Source: Nocardia xishanensis NBRC 101358 (lineage in GTDB: Bacteria; Actinomycetota; Actinomycetes; Mycobacteriales; Mycobacteriaceae). From it: DNA of 64,000 nucleotides. The DNA is taken from contig NZ_BDCF01000010.1 of NCBI RefSeq assembly GCF_001613365.1, positions 1 to 64,000 of the forward strand. The letters run 5' to 3'. Under the pieces are notes generated by a model. It was not told the origin of the DNA and did no database searches. It saw only the letters and a list, made by a program, of their open reading frames with translations. Shown here piece after piece: positions 45,201 through 53,970 of this stretch; the first letter of the stretch is position 1, and each line of letters opens with the position of its first letter. The translations under genes and the position numbers were made by a program.

Positions 45201-48200
45201 GTGGGCTGGCGCGAAGAGGTGGTCACCGCACTGGGTGCATGGCTGGAGGCGGAGGGCGGCGGTGGCGACAAACCGCGCTGGCGACGGATCGGCCGCGCGG
45301 TCCGGGCCGCGGAAGAGGGCATGTTCAGCATCGATGTTCGCGGGCTGAACATCAACGCCGATCAAGTCCAGGCCGACAGTCTCCGGCTCGCCGGTCCCGA
45401 CGAGTCCAGTCTCGAGAACAGCCACGCGGTCATGGACGTCTCTCAGGACGGTTCCACACTCCGCGTGCGAGTCGCGGAATTCGTCGACCCATCCGATCCC
45501 ACCCTGTGGCTGTATCAGCAACCGCCGACCTTCCTCATCGAGTCGCTGCGCAAGGGAATCGCGGCCATCAACGAGGACGGCCTGGCGGGTTCTCTGGCCC
45601 GGGGCGAGCTCGCGGGCACTCTGGCCCCGATCGGCACCGCTGCCGATGTTCTCACTCCCGCTCAGAACAAGGCGTACCGGGCGTGCCGTGGTTCCGGTCT
45701 GTGGCTGGTATGGGGGCCGCCGGGAACTGGCAAGACGTCCGTACTCAAACGCGCCATCAGTGATCTGATCGCCGACGGCAGGCGCGTCTTGCTGGTGTCG
45801 GCCACCAATATCGCCGTCGACAACGCTTTGGCGGGCGTAGTGCGCGAAAACCGCCACGGCTCGGGGCAGTTGGTGCGCGTCGGGCCACCCCACCTCCGCG
45901 AGGTGGCCGAGAACCGTGAGGTCTGCCTGCCGCTACTGGTGCGGGACCGACTGTCCGACGTCGAGCGCCGACGTGCCGAGCTTGCCGCCGAGATCACCGA
46001 GATCACGGTTCGCAAGAAGCGTCTGGATGCCCTGGACGCCGCACTCGTCGATTTCGACGCCGTGACCTACATCCAGGCCAGCACCCGGCTCTCCGACCCC
46101 GAGTTCACCGTCGAACACATGACCGCGGAAATCGAGCATCTAACCGAGCGGCACCGGGTCGTGAGCGAATCCCTGCCCGCCGCGGAGCTCCGGGTGGAGA
46201 CGGCGACAGAGCGAGAGACGGCGGTCAGCACGGATCGCCGAATATGGGCACAGGTTGAAGAATTGAGCCAGGAGGCAGCAAACCTGGCGCAGGCAGCGGC
46301 CAAAGCCAAGTCCGATGCCGCAGTGGCCGAGGCGTCCGTAAAAGCCGCGCTGCGCGAGCTGTCCCGTCTGCACGGGCAGCCGCCACTGAACCGGTTGCGT
46401 CAGCGCGCGGCTCTCGCCGAAGCCAAGCAGAAGCTGCAGGCTGCGGAAGACGAGCACGCGCATCTGGCAGAAAGCGCCCGCACGGCCGACTCGGTTGCCA
46501 CCGTCCGCCGAGCCGAGATCGCATTGGATATCGACCGGCTGACCCGTCGAGCGTTGATCGATCGCCGCACCCTCGACCGCATCGCCGCGGAGTTGCGCGA
46601 AGCCACCGCGACCGCCACCGTGCTTCGAAGCAACGAACGGACCTATTCGGCACGACTGCGGCTGCTGCACAGCGCATTACGTGAGTCATCGGACGCCGCG
46701 GAGATCGTGGCGGAGGCCGCCCGCCGCGGGTATCCCGATCGATACCGCGACGCAGCGGAACTACGGCCGCAGGTCACCGCCGACAACTCCCGGCACGCCG
46801 CCTTGGTCGAGCAGCATCGAAAGATCCAGCAGGAGTACGAACAGCTCGCCAAAGACGCCCAGGGCGAGATCATCCGCTCGGCGCGACTGGTCGCCACCAC
46901 ACTCGCCAGATTCCGCACCAACATCGCGGTATTCGAGGGACCCTATGATGTGGTTCTCGTCGACGAGGTCGGCGCCGCGACCTTGCCCGAAGTGCTGCTC
47001 GCGGTCTCGGTGGCCCGCACGACCGCCGTACTCCTCGGCGATTTCCTGCAACTTGGGCCCGTGTTCTCCGAAAAGCTGCGCATGAGCCGCCGCACCGACG
47101 TCCGCAGGTGGCTACTCACCGAGGTGTTTCAACACTGCCGCATCAACAGCCCGGCGGCGGCGCAAGGCCACGACTACTGCATCACTCTGCAAGCTCAACA
47201 TCGCTTTGGTGTCGATGTCATGGAGCTGGCGAACACCCTGGCGTACGGCGGAGTGTTGACCGCAGGCGAAGTGGCGCGGGCGCGTCAGCGATTCATGGTC
47301 GCGGGCGACGCCGAGATCGTCATCATCGATACCGACGGTCTGGGTGAGCTCGCGCAGATCTACCGCCTCGGCCGGGCGAAGGGCTGGTGGCCCGCGGGAA
47401 TGCTGCTCGCGCGGGCACTCGCCGATCTTCACTACGGGGAGGGCAACACCGTGGGCGTCGTCACCCCATACTCCGCGCAGGCCGACGCGACTCTCGAGGC
47501 GTTGCGCGAAATCGAGAGCCCCACGGGAACAATCGCCGATGTCGGTACCGCGCACCGGTTCCAGGGCCGCGAGTTCGGGGTTGTGATATTCGATCTGGTC
47601 GAGTCCGCCCTCGGATCGGGTATGTGGATGGCCAAAGCCCGCCGGTCCGACACCGACGACTGGCAGAACAGCGGGCTGCGCCTGTTCAACGTCGCAGTGA
47701 CCCGAGTACAGCAGCGCCTCTATCTCATCGGGAGTCGCAACCGAATTCTCGCGGCCTCGCCCGATTCGGCGTTAGGCGCGGTCCGCAGCCTGATCGAAGC
47801 GCGTAGGGTCCGTACCATTCCCGCGGCGCATTTGGTGGCTCCAGTCGGCGATTCGGCTTCGCGCCTCGGGCCGTTCGGCTCGCAGCTGGCCGAAGTACTC
47901 GGCCGACACGTCGAGATATCCAGCATCGAGGACGAAGACGCATTCTATGAATTCCTCGGCGATCGACTGGCTCGAGCGCGGCACTCCATCTGGATCTGGT
48001 CTCCGTGGGTGGCCAAGCGTGTCCGCTCGCTCTTGCCAGCGCTGGACGCGGCTCAACGGCGGGGGGTGCGGATCACCATCTTCGTGCGTGACCCGAAGAG
48101 CGCCAAACAACCGACGTTCCCCGCATTCGTCAACGAACTGAAAGCGGTCACCCCTACCGTGATCGCGGTCAATTACCTACACCAGAAAATCATCGTCATC

Positions 48201-48521
48201 GACGAGAAGCTCGTCCTTCTCGGCAGCCTGAATACGCTCTCGCAGAGCCACAGCCGTGAAGTGATGGTGGCGATCCACGGTAGTCACTTCGCCAGACGCG
48301 TACTCGACCACGAACACGCAGAAGATTTCGCCAAAGTGCCGCTGTGCCCGCACTGCGGTACCGGCGAAGTTGATCTGCGGCGGTATCAGCCCCGTGACAG
48401 TGGGCCGCACTGGCGCTGGCACTGCTACAACGAGAAATGTCCGGGCCGCAAGGGAAATCGAGCGTGGACGACGCAGATAGCTCTGAAGTCACACAACCGG
48501 AAACAGCGTTCCAGAGACTGA
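45201..48521 (+). CDS. SF1 helicase-PLD nuclease fusion, Mokosh type II-like (MkoC)
   Basis: This is a 1106-residue fusion. The N-terminal part is an SF1 (DNA2/NAM7, COG1112-type) helicase with Walker A GPPGTGKT (172-179). A long coiled-coil insertion (about 250-560) separates it from motif II (LVDEVGAATLPEVLL, near 584) and LGDFLQLGPVF. The late helicase motifs are VGTAHRFQGREF and NVAVTRVQQRLYLIG. The C-terminal part is a phospholipase-D nuclease domain with one HKD site (His994, Lys996, Asp1001, then GSLN). A zinc ribbon closes the protein (CPHCG near 1048, HCYNEKCPG). Helicase plus PLD in one chain is the Mokosh type II layout. It starts at a GTG after AGGGGGG. Confidence 0.75.
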   Translation: MGWREEVVTALGAWLEAEGGGGDKPRWRRIGRAVRAAEEGMFSIDVRGLNINADQVQADSLRLAGPDESSLENSHAVMDVSQDGSTLRVRVAEFVDPSDPTLWLYQQPPTFLIESLRKGIAAINEDGLAGSLARGELAGTLAPIGTAADVLTPAQNKAYRACRGSGLWLVWGPPGTGKTSVLKRAISDLIADGRRVLLVSATNIAVDNALAGVVRENRHGSGQLVRVGPPHLREVAENREVCLPLLVRDRLSDVERRRAELAAEITEITVRKKRLDALDAALVDFDAVTYIQASTRLSDPEFTVEHMTAEIEHLTERHRVVSESLPAAELRVETATERETAVSTDRRIWAQVEELSQEAANLAQAAAKAKSDAAVAEASVKAALRELSRLHGQPPLNRLRQRAALAEAKQKLQAAEDEHAHLAESARTADSVATVRRAEIALDIDRLTRRALIDRRTLDRIAAELREATATATVLRSNERTYSARLRLLHSALRESSDAAEIVAEAARRGYPDRYRDAAELRPQVTADNSRHAALVEQHRKIQQEYEQLAKDAQGEIIRSARLVATTLARFRTNIAVFEGPYDVVLVDEVGAATLPEVLLAVSVARTTAVLLGDFLQLGPVFSEKLRMSRRTDVRRWLLTEVFQHCRINSPAAAQGHDYCITLQAQHRFGVDVMELANTLAYGGVLTAGEVARARQRFMVAGDAEIVIIDTDGLGELAQIYRLGRAKGWWPAGMLLARALADLHYGEGNTVGVVTPYSAQADATLEALREIESPTGTIADVGTAHRFQGREFGVVIFDLVESALGSGMWMAKARRSDTDDWQNSGLRLFNVAVTRVQQRLYLIGSRNRILAASPDSALGAVRSLIEARRVRTIPAAHLVAPVGDSASRLGPFGSQLAEVLGRHVEISSIEDEDAFYEFLGDRLARARHSIWIWSPWVAKRVRSLLPALDAAQRRGVRITIFVRDPKSAKQPTFPAFVNELKAVTPTVIAVNYLHQKIIVIDEKLVLLGSLNTLSQSHSREVMVAIHGSHFARRVLDHEHAEDFAKVPLCPHCGTGEVDLRRYQPRDSGPHWRWHCYNEKCPGRKGNRAWTTQIALKSHNRKQRSRD

Positions 48522-48695
48522 AGGTCGGCTCAGCCGATATCCGGCAGCGCCAGTCGAAATCGGTTCGGTTCGCTACTGCCACCGTGTCGGCGATCCGACC
48601 GATCGTTGTCGGTGATGCGACAGGCGAGGATATGATGGGCCACCGGCACGGCGAACCTGGATCTGTGCCGCTCACTCGGACAATCGATCCGATGA

Positions 48696-50555
48696 TCAAG
48701 GCACCAGATCGGTGAGGAACTCCTGGGTCTCGGGGTCGGTGGCGTAGATGATTACACCCCGCATACCGCGGGTGAGCAGTACCTTGTAAACATTGCGGAT
48801 AAGCTTGTCGAAATCCTCGTCGAACAGTCGCTTCGACTTCATAGCCTTGTCCTGGTTGCTTCCCCGCACGCTGGCGAGGCGCCCGTCGCGAACCACCAGA
48901 TCGGGTCCGATGATTACGCCCGCCCAGTCGTATTCGAAGCCTTGCGCGGTGTATACACAGCCGATCTGATCGAAACCGGCCGGATCGGTTGCCCAGTACA
49001 ACCTGGACGGGACTCCATTGACCGCCCTGTCGGACTTCGAATTCCATGGCATCGACCACGACCCGATGCGAACGTCGTCGACCAGGCTGCCATCAGGGTT
49101 CGGATCGCTCCACGGCCAGCAGTATCCGGCAGTGACGCGCGCCGACTCCCCGGCGTCGTTTTTCGCCCGCAGAAAGTCCCGCATCTGTTGCGGTGACTGC
49201 GCCACCCGAACCTCGAAGTTCGGGTGACCACGCCACAGAGTCGGACCGCCAACCCGCAAGCCGAGTAGCCGACGTACCCACTCGTCATACTCTTCGCTAC
49301 CACCGCACCGGAACAAGCCATCCAATTCGATAGGGTGCACCGGGTAGCCGGCACGGGTTGCGTGCGAATGGATCTCCTTGAAAGTTCCCACTTCACCCGG
49401 CCGAACGACCTGATATTCGTCCAAGAGGAACACTGGGACCTTGGCCGCAGCGATTAGTTCGTCGACCTGCGGCCGATCGGTGCGCTTCTCCTTCTTGGTG
49501 AACCGGTTGGTCGAAACCGACCGGATGCGATGAGCTTCATCGCAGATCAGTACATCCAACTCGTTCTTCCGATAATCGGCGAACGTGCGGTAGTACTGGA
49601 ACAAGCCCTTCAGCTCGGTAGAACCTCTCGCTGGGAATTTCCGTAGCGATTCGGTGAACGCTTGTGAGCCGGTCGCGTGCCGGACCCGTTTACCTTCGCG
49701 GTGTAGTTCCGCGAGCAACGTGACCGCGATGAGGCTTTTCCCGCTGCCGGGACCGCCGGTGACGATCACGACGCTCTTCTGATCCCGCTCGTGGGACAAC
49801 CGCACCTGGTCGAGCACCCGCTGGTAGGCTATCTCCTGCTTGTCCAGCAGTGAGTACTCTGTTGCACTCCGCAATTCCGATGCCGTCAAGGCAAACAGGC
49901 TGGGTCGCTGACGGATCGGGCTCTTCAACAACCGTTCTGAGGTGGCAACGCCTGACTCCGGCGCGAACCGACTCTTCAGGAACCTCAGAAACTCGTCGCG
50001 CCCCTCTCCGGTGAACATCCGGCCAAATCGATCGGGTTGTCGGGCTCGCAGGGTACTGATCGAGTTCTCGGTCGCGTTGTGCAGGTAGGCCACGCCATGT
50101 ACCGCGTGCGGCCGATCGTGGAGCACCTCGACATATTGTGCGAGGTATTTGCAGTAGCCGCGTACCTGTTCGATCGGATGTAGCTGTTCATCTGGTAGCC
50201 CACGAGCCCTGACAATGCGGTCGCTGTTGTACGCCAGCTCGGCCTCGCTCCACTGCTTGAGCTCGACAACTACATAGCTGTCTTCACCGGTCTGCGGATC
50301 GATTCCGCTGAGGATCACGTCCGCCCGGGAACTCGTCTCCGGCAGCCGATATTCGATCAGCATGTCGACCTGCTCCAGTCCGGCATCCTGCAAGTCCTGC
50401 GCTAACCGTGGGAGGCTGGCTTCCCAGGATCGCATCTCGGAGTTACGCTGCCCCGCTTGCCGTCGTAGATGATCGGCGATCATCTCGGCGAGCGTCGCCT
50501 CGGCCGACCAGTTCAGCACCTCTGCCGCGGTCGACCGCAGAGCCTTCTCCACCAC
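48696..50555 (-). CDS. PD-(D/E)XK nuclease-DUF2075 helicase/ATPase fusion
   Basis: This protein has 619 residues. The N-terminal domain (about 50-180) has a nuclease-like core: Asp79 in RADVIL and Glu98-Leu-Lys100 in VVVELKQW, the PD-(D/E)XK spacing. The C-terminal ATPase of the DUF2075 type carries GGPGSGKS (267-274), DEAHR (from 339), VFLLDEYQVV and the late motifs VYTAQGFEYDW and KVLLTRGMRGVIIY. Similar proteins occur alone in defence islands; the role is probably DNA or RNA processing against phage. The GTG start follows GAGGGGC. It converges with the Mokosh-like gene, 174 bp apart. That gap has only a 5-bp stem (48525-48537). Confidence 0.8.
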   Translation of the reverse strand: MVEKALRSTAAEVLNWSAEATLAEMIADHLRRQAGQRNSEMRSWEASLPRLAQDLQDAGLEQVDMLIEYRLPETSSRADVILSGIDPQTGEDSYVVVELKQWSEAELAYNSDRIVRARGLPDEQLHPIEQVRGYCKYLAQYVEVLHDRPHAVHGVAYLHNATENSISTLRARQPDRFGRMFTGEGRDEFLRFLKSRFAPESGVATSERLLKSPIRQRPSLFALTASELRSATEYSLLDKQEIAYQRVLDQVRLSHERDQKSVVIVTGGPGSGKSLIAVTLLAELHREGKRVRHATGSQAFTESLRKFPARGSTELKGLFQYYRTFADYRKNELDVLICDEAHRIRSVSTNRFTKKEKRTDRPQVDELIAAAKVPVFLLDEYQVVRPGEVGTFKEIHSHATRAGYPVHPIELDGLFRCGGSEEYDEWVRRLLGLRVGGPTLWRGHPNFEVRVAQSPQQMRDFLRAKNDAGESARVTAGYCWPWSDPNPDGSLVDDVRIGSWSMPWNSKSDRAVNGVPSRLYWATDPAGFDQIGCVYTAQGFEYDWAGVIIGPDLVVRDGRLASVRGSNQDKAMKSKRLFDEDFDKLIRNVYKVLLTRGMRGVIIYATDPETQEFLTDLVP

Positions 50556-50865
50556 GCCCCTCTACCCCTAGGCAGCACGAAACCTCGTGCAGCGGGGGGC
50601 CTATCCGCGCAGCGGAAGCCCGTCGGGCCGCAACATGACAAGCAAGATCGTATCCCATCTTCTCACTCCGGTCCGATCCTCGTGTCGTACAAGACATTCG
50701 ACTTGAGCTGCGGAGCTGCCCACCGCCAGCCCGCCCCCCATGAACGCGATCTGGCTAATATATGGCTACCATCAGTCGGGCAATGGCATCCCTGGTGATC
50801 CGAACGCTGGCCGGATCAACCATGCCGGATCGGATACTGCCGGGCCTATGGCAGGATCTCTGCCC

Positions 50866-51180
50866 ATGGCACGCTCGACAACGATCACGATCAATGGCAG
50901 TCATGTTCAGATCAGTGATGAACAGATCTTCCTGGCCACCCGTGACCAGACCCCGGGGACGCCGCAGACTTACGTGGTTCTTGTCAACAACGTCCTTTGG
51001 CCGCCGACTCAACTCATCCGATCGGCCACGGGAGTGCCGGCAAGCTCTGGTGAGACCACCAATTACAACTCGCACGCCGCGCTGAAAGCATTGAACGAGC
51101 TGGGCTTCGCGACGTTCGAGCGGGTGGAATACGACGCGCGGGGAGCGGTAGTGGTGCGCGAAAGCCGCAAGCGCAGCTAG
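50866..51180 (+). CDS. Hypothetical protein, 104 residues
   Basis: I do not recognise a function. The protein reads as a small soluble alpha/beta domain: ITINGSHVQISDEQIFLATR, then YVVLVNNVLWPPTQLIRSATG and NSHAALKALNELGF with FERVEYDARGAVVV at the end. The segment VNNVLWPPTQLIRSATG resembles small sequences that follow nuclease-type domains and suggests nucleic-acid contact, but this is weak. I chose the ATG at 50866; earlier in-frame ATGs at 50740 and 50848 add unconserved sequence. The region 50556-50865 upstream holds only the divergent starts and no other gene. Confidence 0.5.
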   Translation: MARSTTITINGSHVQISDEQIFLATRDQTPGTPQTYVVLVNNVLWPPTQLIRSATGVPASSGETTNYNSHAALKALNELGFATFERVEYDARGAVVVRESRKRS

Positions 51181-51480
51181 GTTCTGTGTCGAATTGTTTG
51201 GGTTGGTGGCCTCTGATTACTTGTGTCGGAGCCATTGGTTGATGGCTGCGACGTGGAGTGTGGCGAGGTAGCGGACGGCGAGTTTGTCCGCTGCCTTCGC
51301 GGCGTGCTCCGGCGGCGTGAAGATGGGCTCGCATGGTCGTGGAATCCACACAGATCTGCCCGCCAACGGATCCCGTCGATGAGTTGCCGTCTGCTCCACT
51401 GCGGCGGGCGACCCGTTGGTCGTTGAACCCATCTACCGGAGTCCTCACCCATTCACCAACGCCCACAACAGCGTTCATCG
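51181..51480 (-). pseudogene. Decayed IS5-family transposase remnant
   Basis: Three fragments in different minus-strand frames match an IS5-type transposase. A start-like piece has RPPQWSRRQLIDGIRWR. A middle piece has CVDSTTMRAHLHAAGA, the DDE-strand Asp region. An end piece has KAADKLAVRYLATLHV and AAINQWLRHK. Most of the catalytic domain between them is gone. The left edge begins directly after the stop of the upstream gene at 51180. No matching terminal inverted repeat is visible on the right. It marks past mobile-element activity between two defence blocks. Confidence 0.75.
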
Positions 51481-51565
51481 AGCACAGCAGCCCTGCCGGA
51501 GACCTCTTCGATCACTTCGACACAGGCCCTACGTGCTGGTGGAGGATACGGCCATTATGCTGCCG

Positions 51566-53278
51566 CTACCCGGAGTCGTCCGCACGAAGTGTAAGCGTCC
51601 GACCGTCCGGGTCCGTCACGGTGAAAATACCGCTTTCCACCCGAACGATGTCCGCACCGACCCGACGCAGCGCGGCCTCAGGCTCGGGCACCGCCAGTGT
51701 GATCTCAATTCCGCCGGCAGGCTCTAGTCCCCCGCGGGACTGGCGAATTGCCATGCCTGGAACGACGGTCACGGTATCGGCGCCGACCATAAGTTCGGCA
51801 CCGAGGAGCCTGCCGTAGAAATCCGCGCACCGACCGAGATCGGAAGTCGGCAGAACCGTCTCGATGAGCCGTCCACCGGATCGATCGCGGCATAGCTCGG
51901 CGGAATCATGATGAAGTCGCACCTCACGTTCGGGCGCGATCGGCGTATCGAGCATGACGGACTGCCCCTCGTCGAGACATAGCCGCACCCGCTGACGTTG
52001 CTCGTCCAATCTGTTGATTCCGGTTACACGGAAGGTTCGTCCATCCGGAAATACGCCAGTATCACCGCATTTCGATGACGCCAGACCATCGACGGCCGCC
52101 CGGCGCTGTCCGGACGGACGCCTATCCGGGGGCTGCACCGGAACTCCTGGACCGGAGGACAGATCCGCCGCGACCGAGACGAGATACGAAGCGTCCTGGA
52201 CCGAGGTTCCCAGCGATCCGAGCCATTCGTACCCGTGCATAGCACCCAGCAGACCACCGGCCATCGACGCGAGAGTATCGGTATCGGCCTTACGCAGAAA
52301 TGCCGCCGCTACGAGTCCCGACAACGGCTCGTCGGCAAAGTGCGCCGCGACGAAGATGGCGCCGGCCGCCGTGATGGTTCCGGAACCATTGGAATCGGAA
52401 TCACAGCAGCCGAGTTCACGTAGCGTATCTTCCGGCGCGCTCGCCGATCCTCCGCGCAGCGCAGCGTCGACGACCGTCAATAGCTGATACATCTCCCCGC
52501 AGGTCGCCGACCAAGTGGCTATGAATTCGTCTACTTGCTCGGGCGTACCCCAGTCCTCGGGCAGCAGCTCCGCGGCTCTAGTCGCCTCGACGAGGCTGCG
52601 TTCGGCGACACCGAGGATTTCGCCGCATCCCAACACCGACTCCGTCCGCAGCAGATACGCCAGGACGTGCGCGTAGACGAGCGCTCCCACCAACGCCCGC
52701 GGATGACCATGGGTCGTGACGCCATCGCGGATCACGCGCCCGGTGAGATCGCGCGGGCCGGACGCACAGATCGCATGCGGCGCGATCCGCATCGCGACAC
52801 CATTGGCCCCTGCGTCCCTATACGTACGCAGCGATCGCGTACCGTTCGATCGCGGAGGAACCCGCCACGGTGCGACGCCCCTCGCCCAGGAAGCGGCTGC
52901 CCGCAGAACTGCGCCGCCACCGCCGCGCTGATAGATTGGCCACGTCGGCAACTCGACCTCGACGAGCTGCGCCGCCCAATGCGAACCGTGTAGACAGGCA
53001 CGGGCGGTCGCCAACATCAGCTGCGTATCGTCGCTGTACGCACCGGCGTCGACCACATCGCGATAGCGGGACCGATAGTGACCGGCCGTCCGCGTCCACG
53101 ACCGGAACACCGGCTCGGGCTGCCGCTGGTCCCGCGCTCGCTGGCCTCCGAGCAAACCTCCGCGCTGTTCCTGCGGCCACCCGAGCGCATCACCGCAGGC
53201 CGTGCCCACGATCACGCCGCGGGCTCGGTTACCGAATCGGCTAGCGCTCAAGGTTGTCCGCCCGCTACTGGCCGCCAT
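51566..53278 (-). CDS. ADP-ribosylglycohydrolase fused to a VOC domain
   Basis: This 570-residue protein removes ADP-ribose from a target, by family likeness (DraG/ARH type). The glycohydrolase domain (about 15-345) has GDALG (29-33), the metal-binding SDDTQ (82-86) and the C-terminal DTDT in ADTDTLASMAGGLLGAMHG. A short linker and a small beta domain (GDTGVFPDGRTFRVTG) follow. The last 110 residues form a VOC/glyoxalase-like fold (VLPTSDLGRCADFYGRLLG, FTVTDPDGRTLTL). The ATG at 53278 overlaps the end of the DarT gene by about 30 bp, so it is coupled to it. It probably reverses the DarT mark, as DarG does elsewhere. The role of the VOC part is unknown. Confidence 0.8.
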   Translation of the reverse strand: MAASSGRTTLSASRFGNRARGVIVGTACGDALGWPQEQRGGLLGGQRARDQRQPEPVFRSWTRTAGHYRSRYRDVVDAGAYSDDTQLMLATARACLHGSHWAAQLVEVELPTWPIYQRGGGGAVLRAAASWARGVAPWRVPPRSNGTRSLRTYRDAGANGVAMRIAPHAICASGPRDLTGRVIRDGVTTHGHPRALVGALVYAHVLAYLLRTESVLGCGEILGVAERSLVEATRAAELLPEDWGTPEQVDEFIATWSATCGEMYQLLTVVDAALRGGSASAPEDTLRELGCCDSDSNGSGTITAAGAIFVAAHFADEPLSGLVAAAFLRKADTDTLASMAGGLLGAMHGYEWLGSLGTSVQDASYLVSVAADLSSGPGVPVQPPDRRPSGQRRAAVDGLASSKCGDTGVFPDGRTFRVTGINRLDEQRQRVRLCLDEGQSVMLDTPIAPEREVRLHHDSAELCRDRSGGRLIETVLPTSDLGRCADFYGRLLGAELMVGADTVTVVPGMAIRQSRGGLEPAGGIEITLAVPEPEAALRRVGADIVRVESGIFTVTDPDGRTLTLRADDSG

Positions 53279-53970
53279 ACCGTCTCCTCGAGGCGACTCG
53301 AGGTGGTGACCGCGGCGCTGACCAGCTGTTTGTCGAAAAGACCCAGCGAGACCAGCGAAGGAATCGACTTCGGGACCGACGTGATGCCGATGCGCTGCAC
53401 TCGCCCGTACTCCTCCTCGGCGGCGTCGGCCGAGGGGAAAACGATCGCGCGCACCGCCGACAGCGGTATGGGACCCGGTACCAACAATTCCGCTTGGACG
53501 TCGGTCGGACACCGTGGGTCATGGTTCGCACCCCGGGTACGCACTCGGTTCCCCTGCCCGGAAACGCTGGCCGCATAGCACCGACGCAGCGCCTCGACAC
53601 CCGGTGCCGCACCACCGGCAGCGGCGTTACGCGCGCAGAACAACGTCCCGTGCCGTGCGGCGATTTCCTTGTCGATCAGGAAGCACACCCAGTCCGGGTA
53701 GCTGACGGCGTTCGGCTTGCTCTTGGCCACCGACAGGTAGTACGCGTTCGGGTATTGGAAGCTGCAACACACCCTGTCCGGATGCCCGTCGAGGCGCTCG
53801 AGGTCGGTCTCGGTAAAACAGGCGCGGACGTCGTCGCGGAGTTCGGCGGCGCTTCGTAGTTCGCCGTCGGCGAGGATGTGTCGCAGGTTGCGCGCCGGCG
53901 TGAAATGCGCCAGACGTTCGAGCGGCATACTCCGCAGTTCTGCCAGAACCTCGGCATCGAGCAGGGTCAT
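53248..53970 (-). CDS. DarT-like DNA ADP-ribosyltransferase (DUF4433) toxin
   Basis: This 240-residue protein resembles DarT, which transfers ADP-ribose from NAD+ to DNA bases. The N terminus HFTPARNLRHILADGELRS (from 22) matches the NAD-binding start of the fold. CCSFQYPNAYY and DWVCFLID fit the core. Glu161 in DVQAELLVPGPIP sits where the family has its catalytic Glu. The usual DarG macrodomain gene is absent; an ADP-ribosylglycohydrolase follows instead. The ATG overlaps the stop of the upstream helicase (ATGA). The three genes form one minus-strand operon. A target other than DNA, such as RNA, cannot be excluded. Confidence 0.75.
   Translation of the reverse strand: MTLLDAEVLAELRSMPLERLAHFTPARNLRHILADGELRSAAELRDDVRACFTETDLERLDGHPDRVCCSFQYPNAYYLSVAKSKPNAVSYPDWVCFLIDKEIAARHGTLFCARNAAAGGAAPGVEALRRCYAASVSGQGNRVRTRGANHDPRCPTDVQAELLVPGPIPLSAVRAIVFPSADAAEEEYGRVQRIGITSVPKSIPSLVSLGLFDKQLVSAAVTTSSRLEETVWRPVAGGQP

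Noticed and set aside
48525..48537. TCGGC/GCCGA stem in the convergent gap as a bidirectional terminator
   Set aside because: Only five base pairs with a three-base loop and no T-run on either side.
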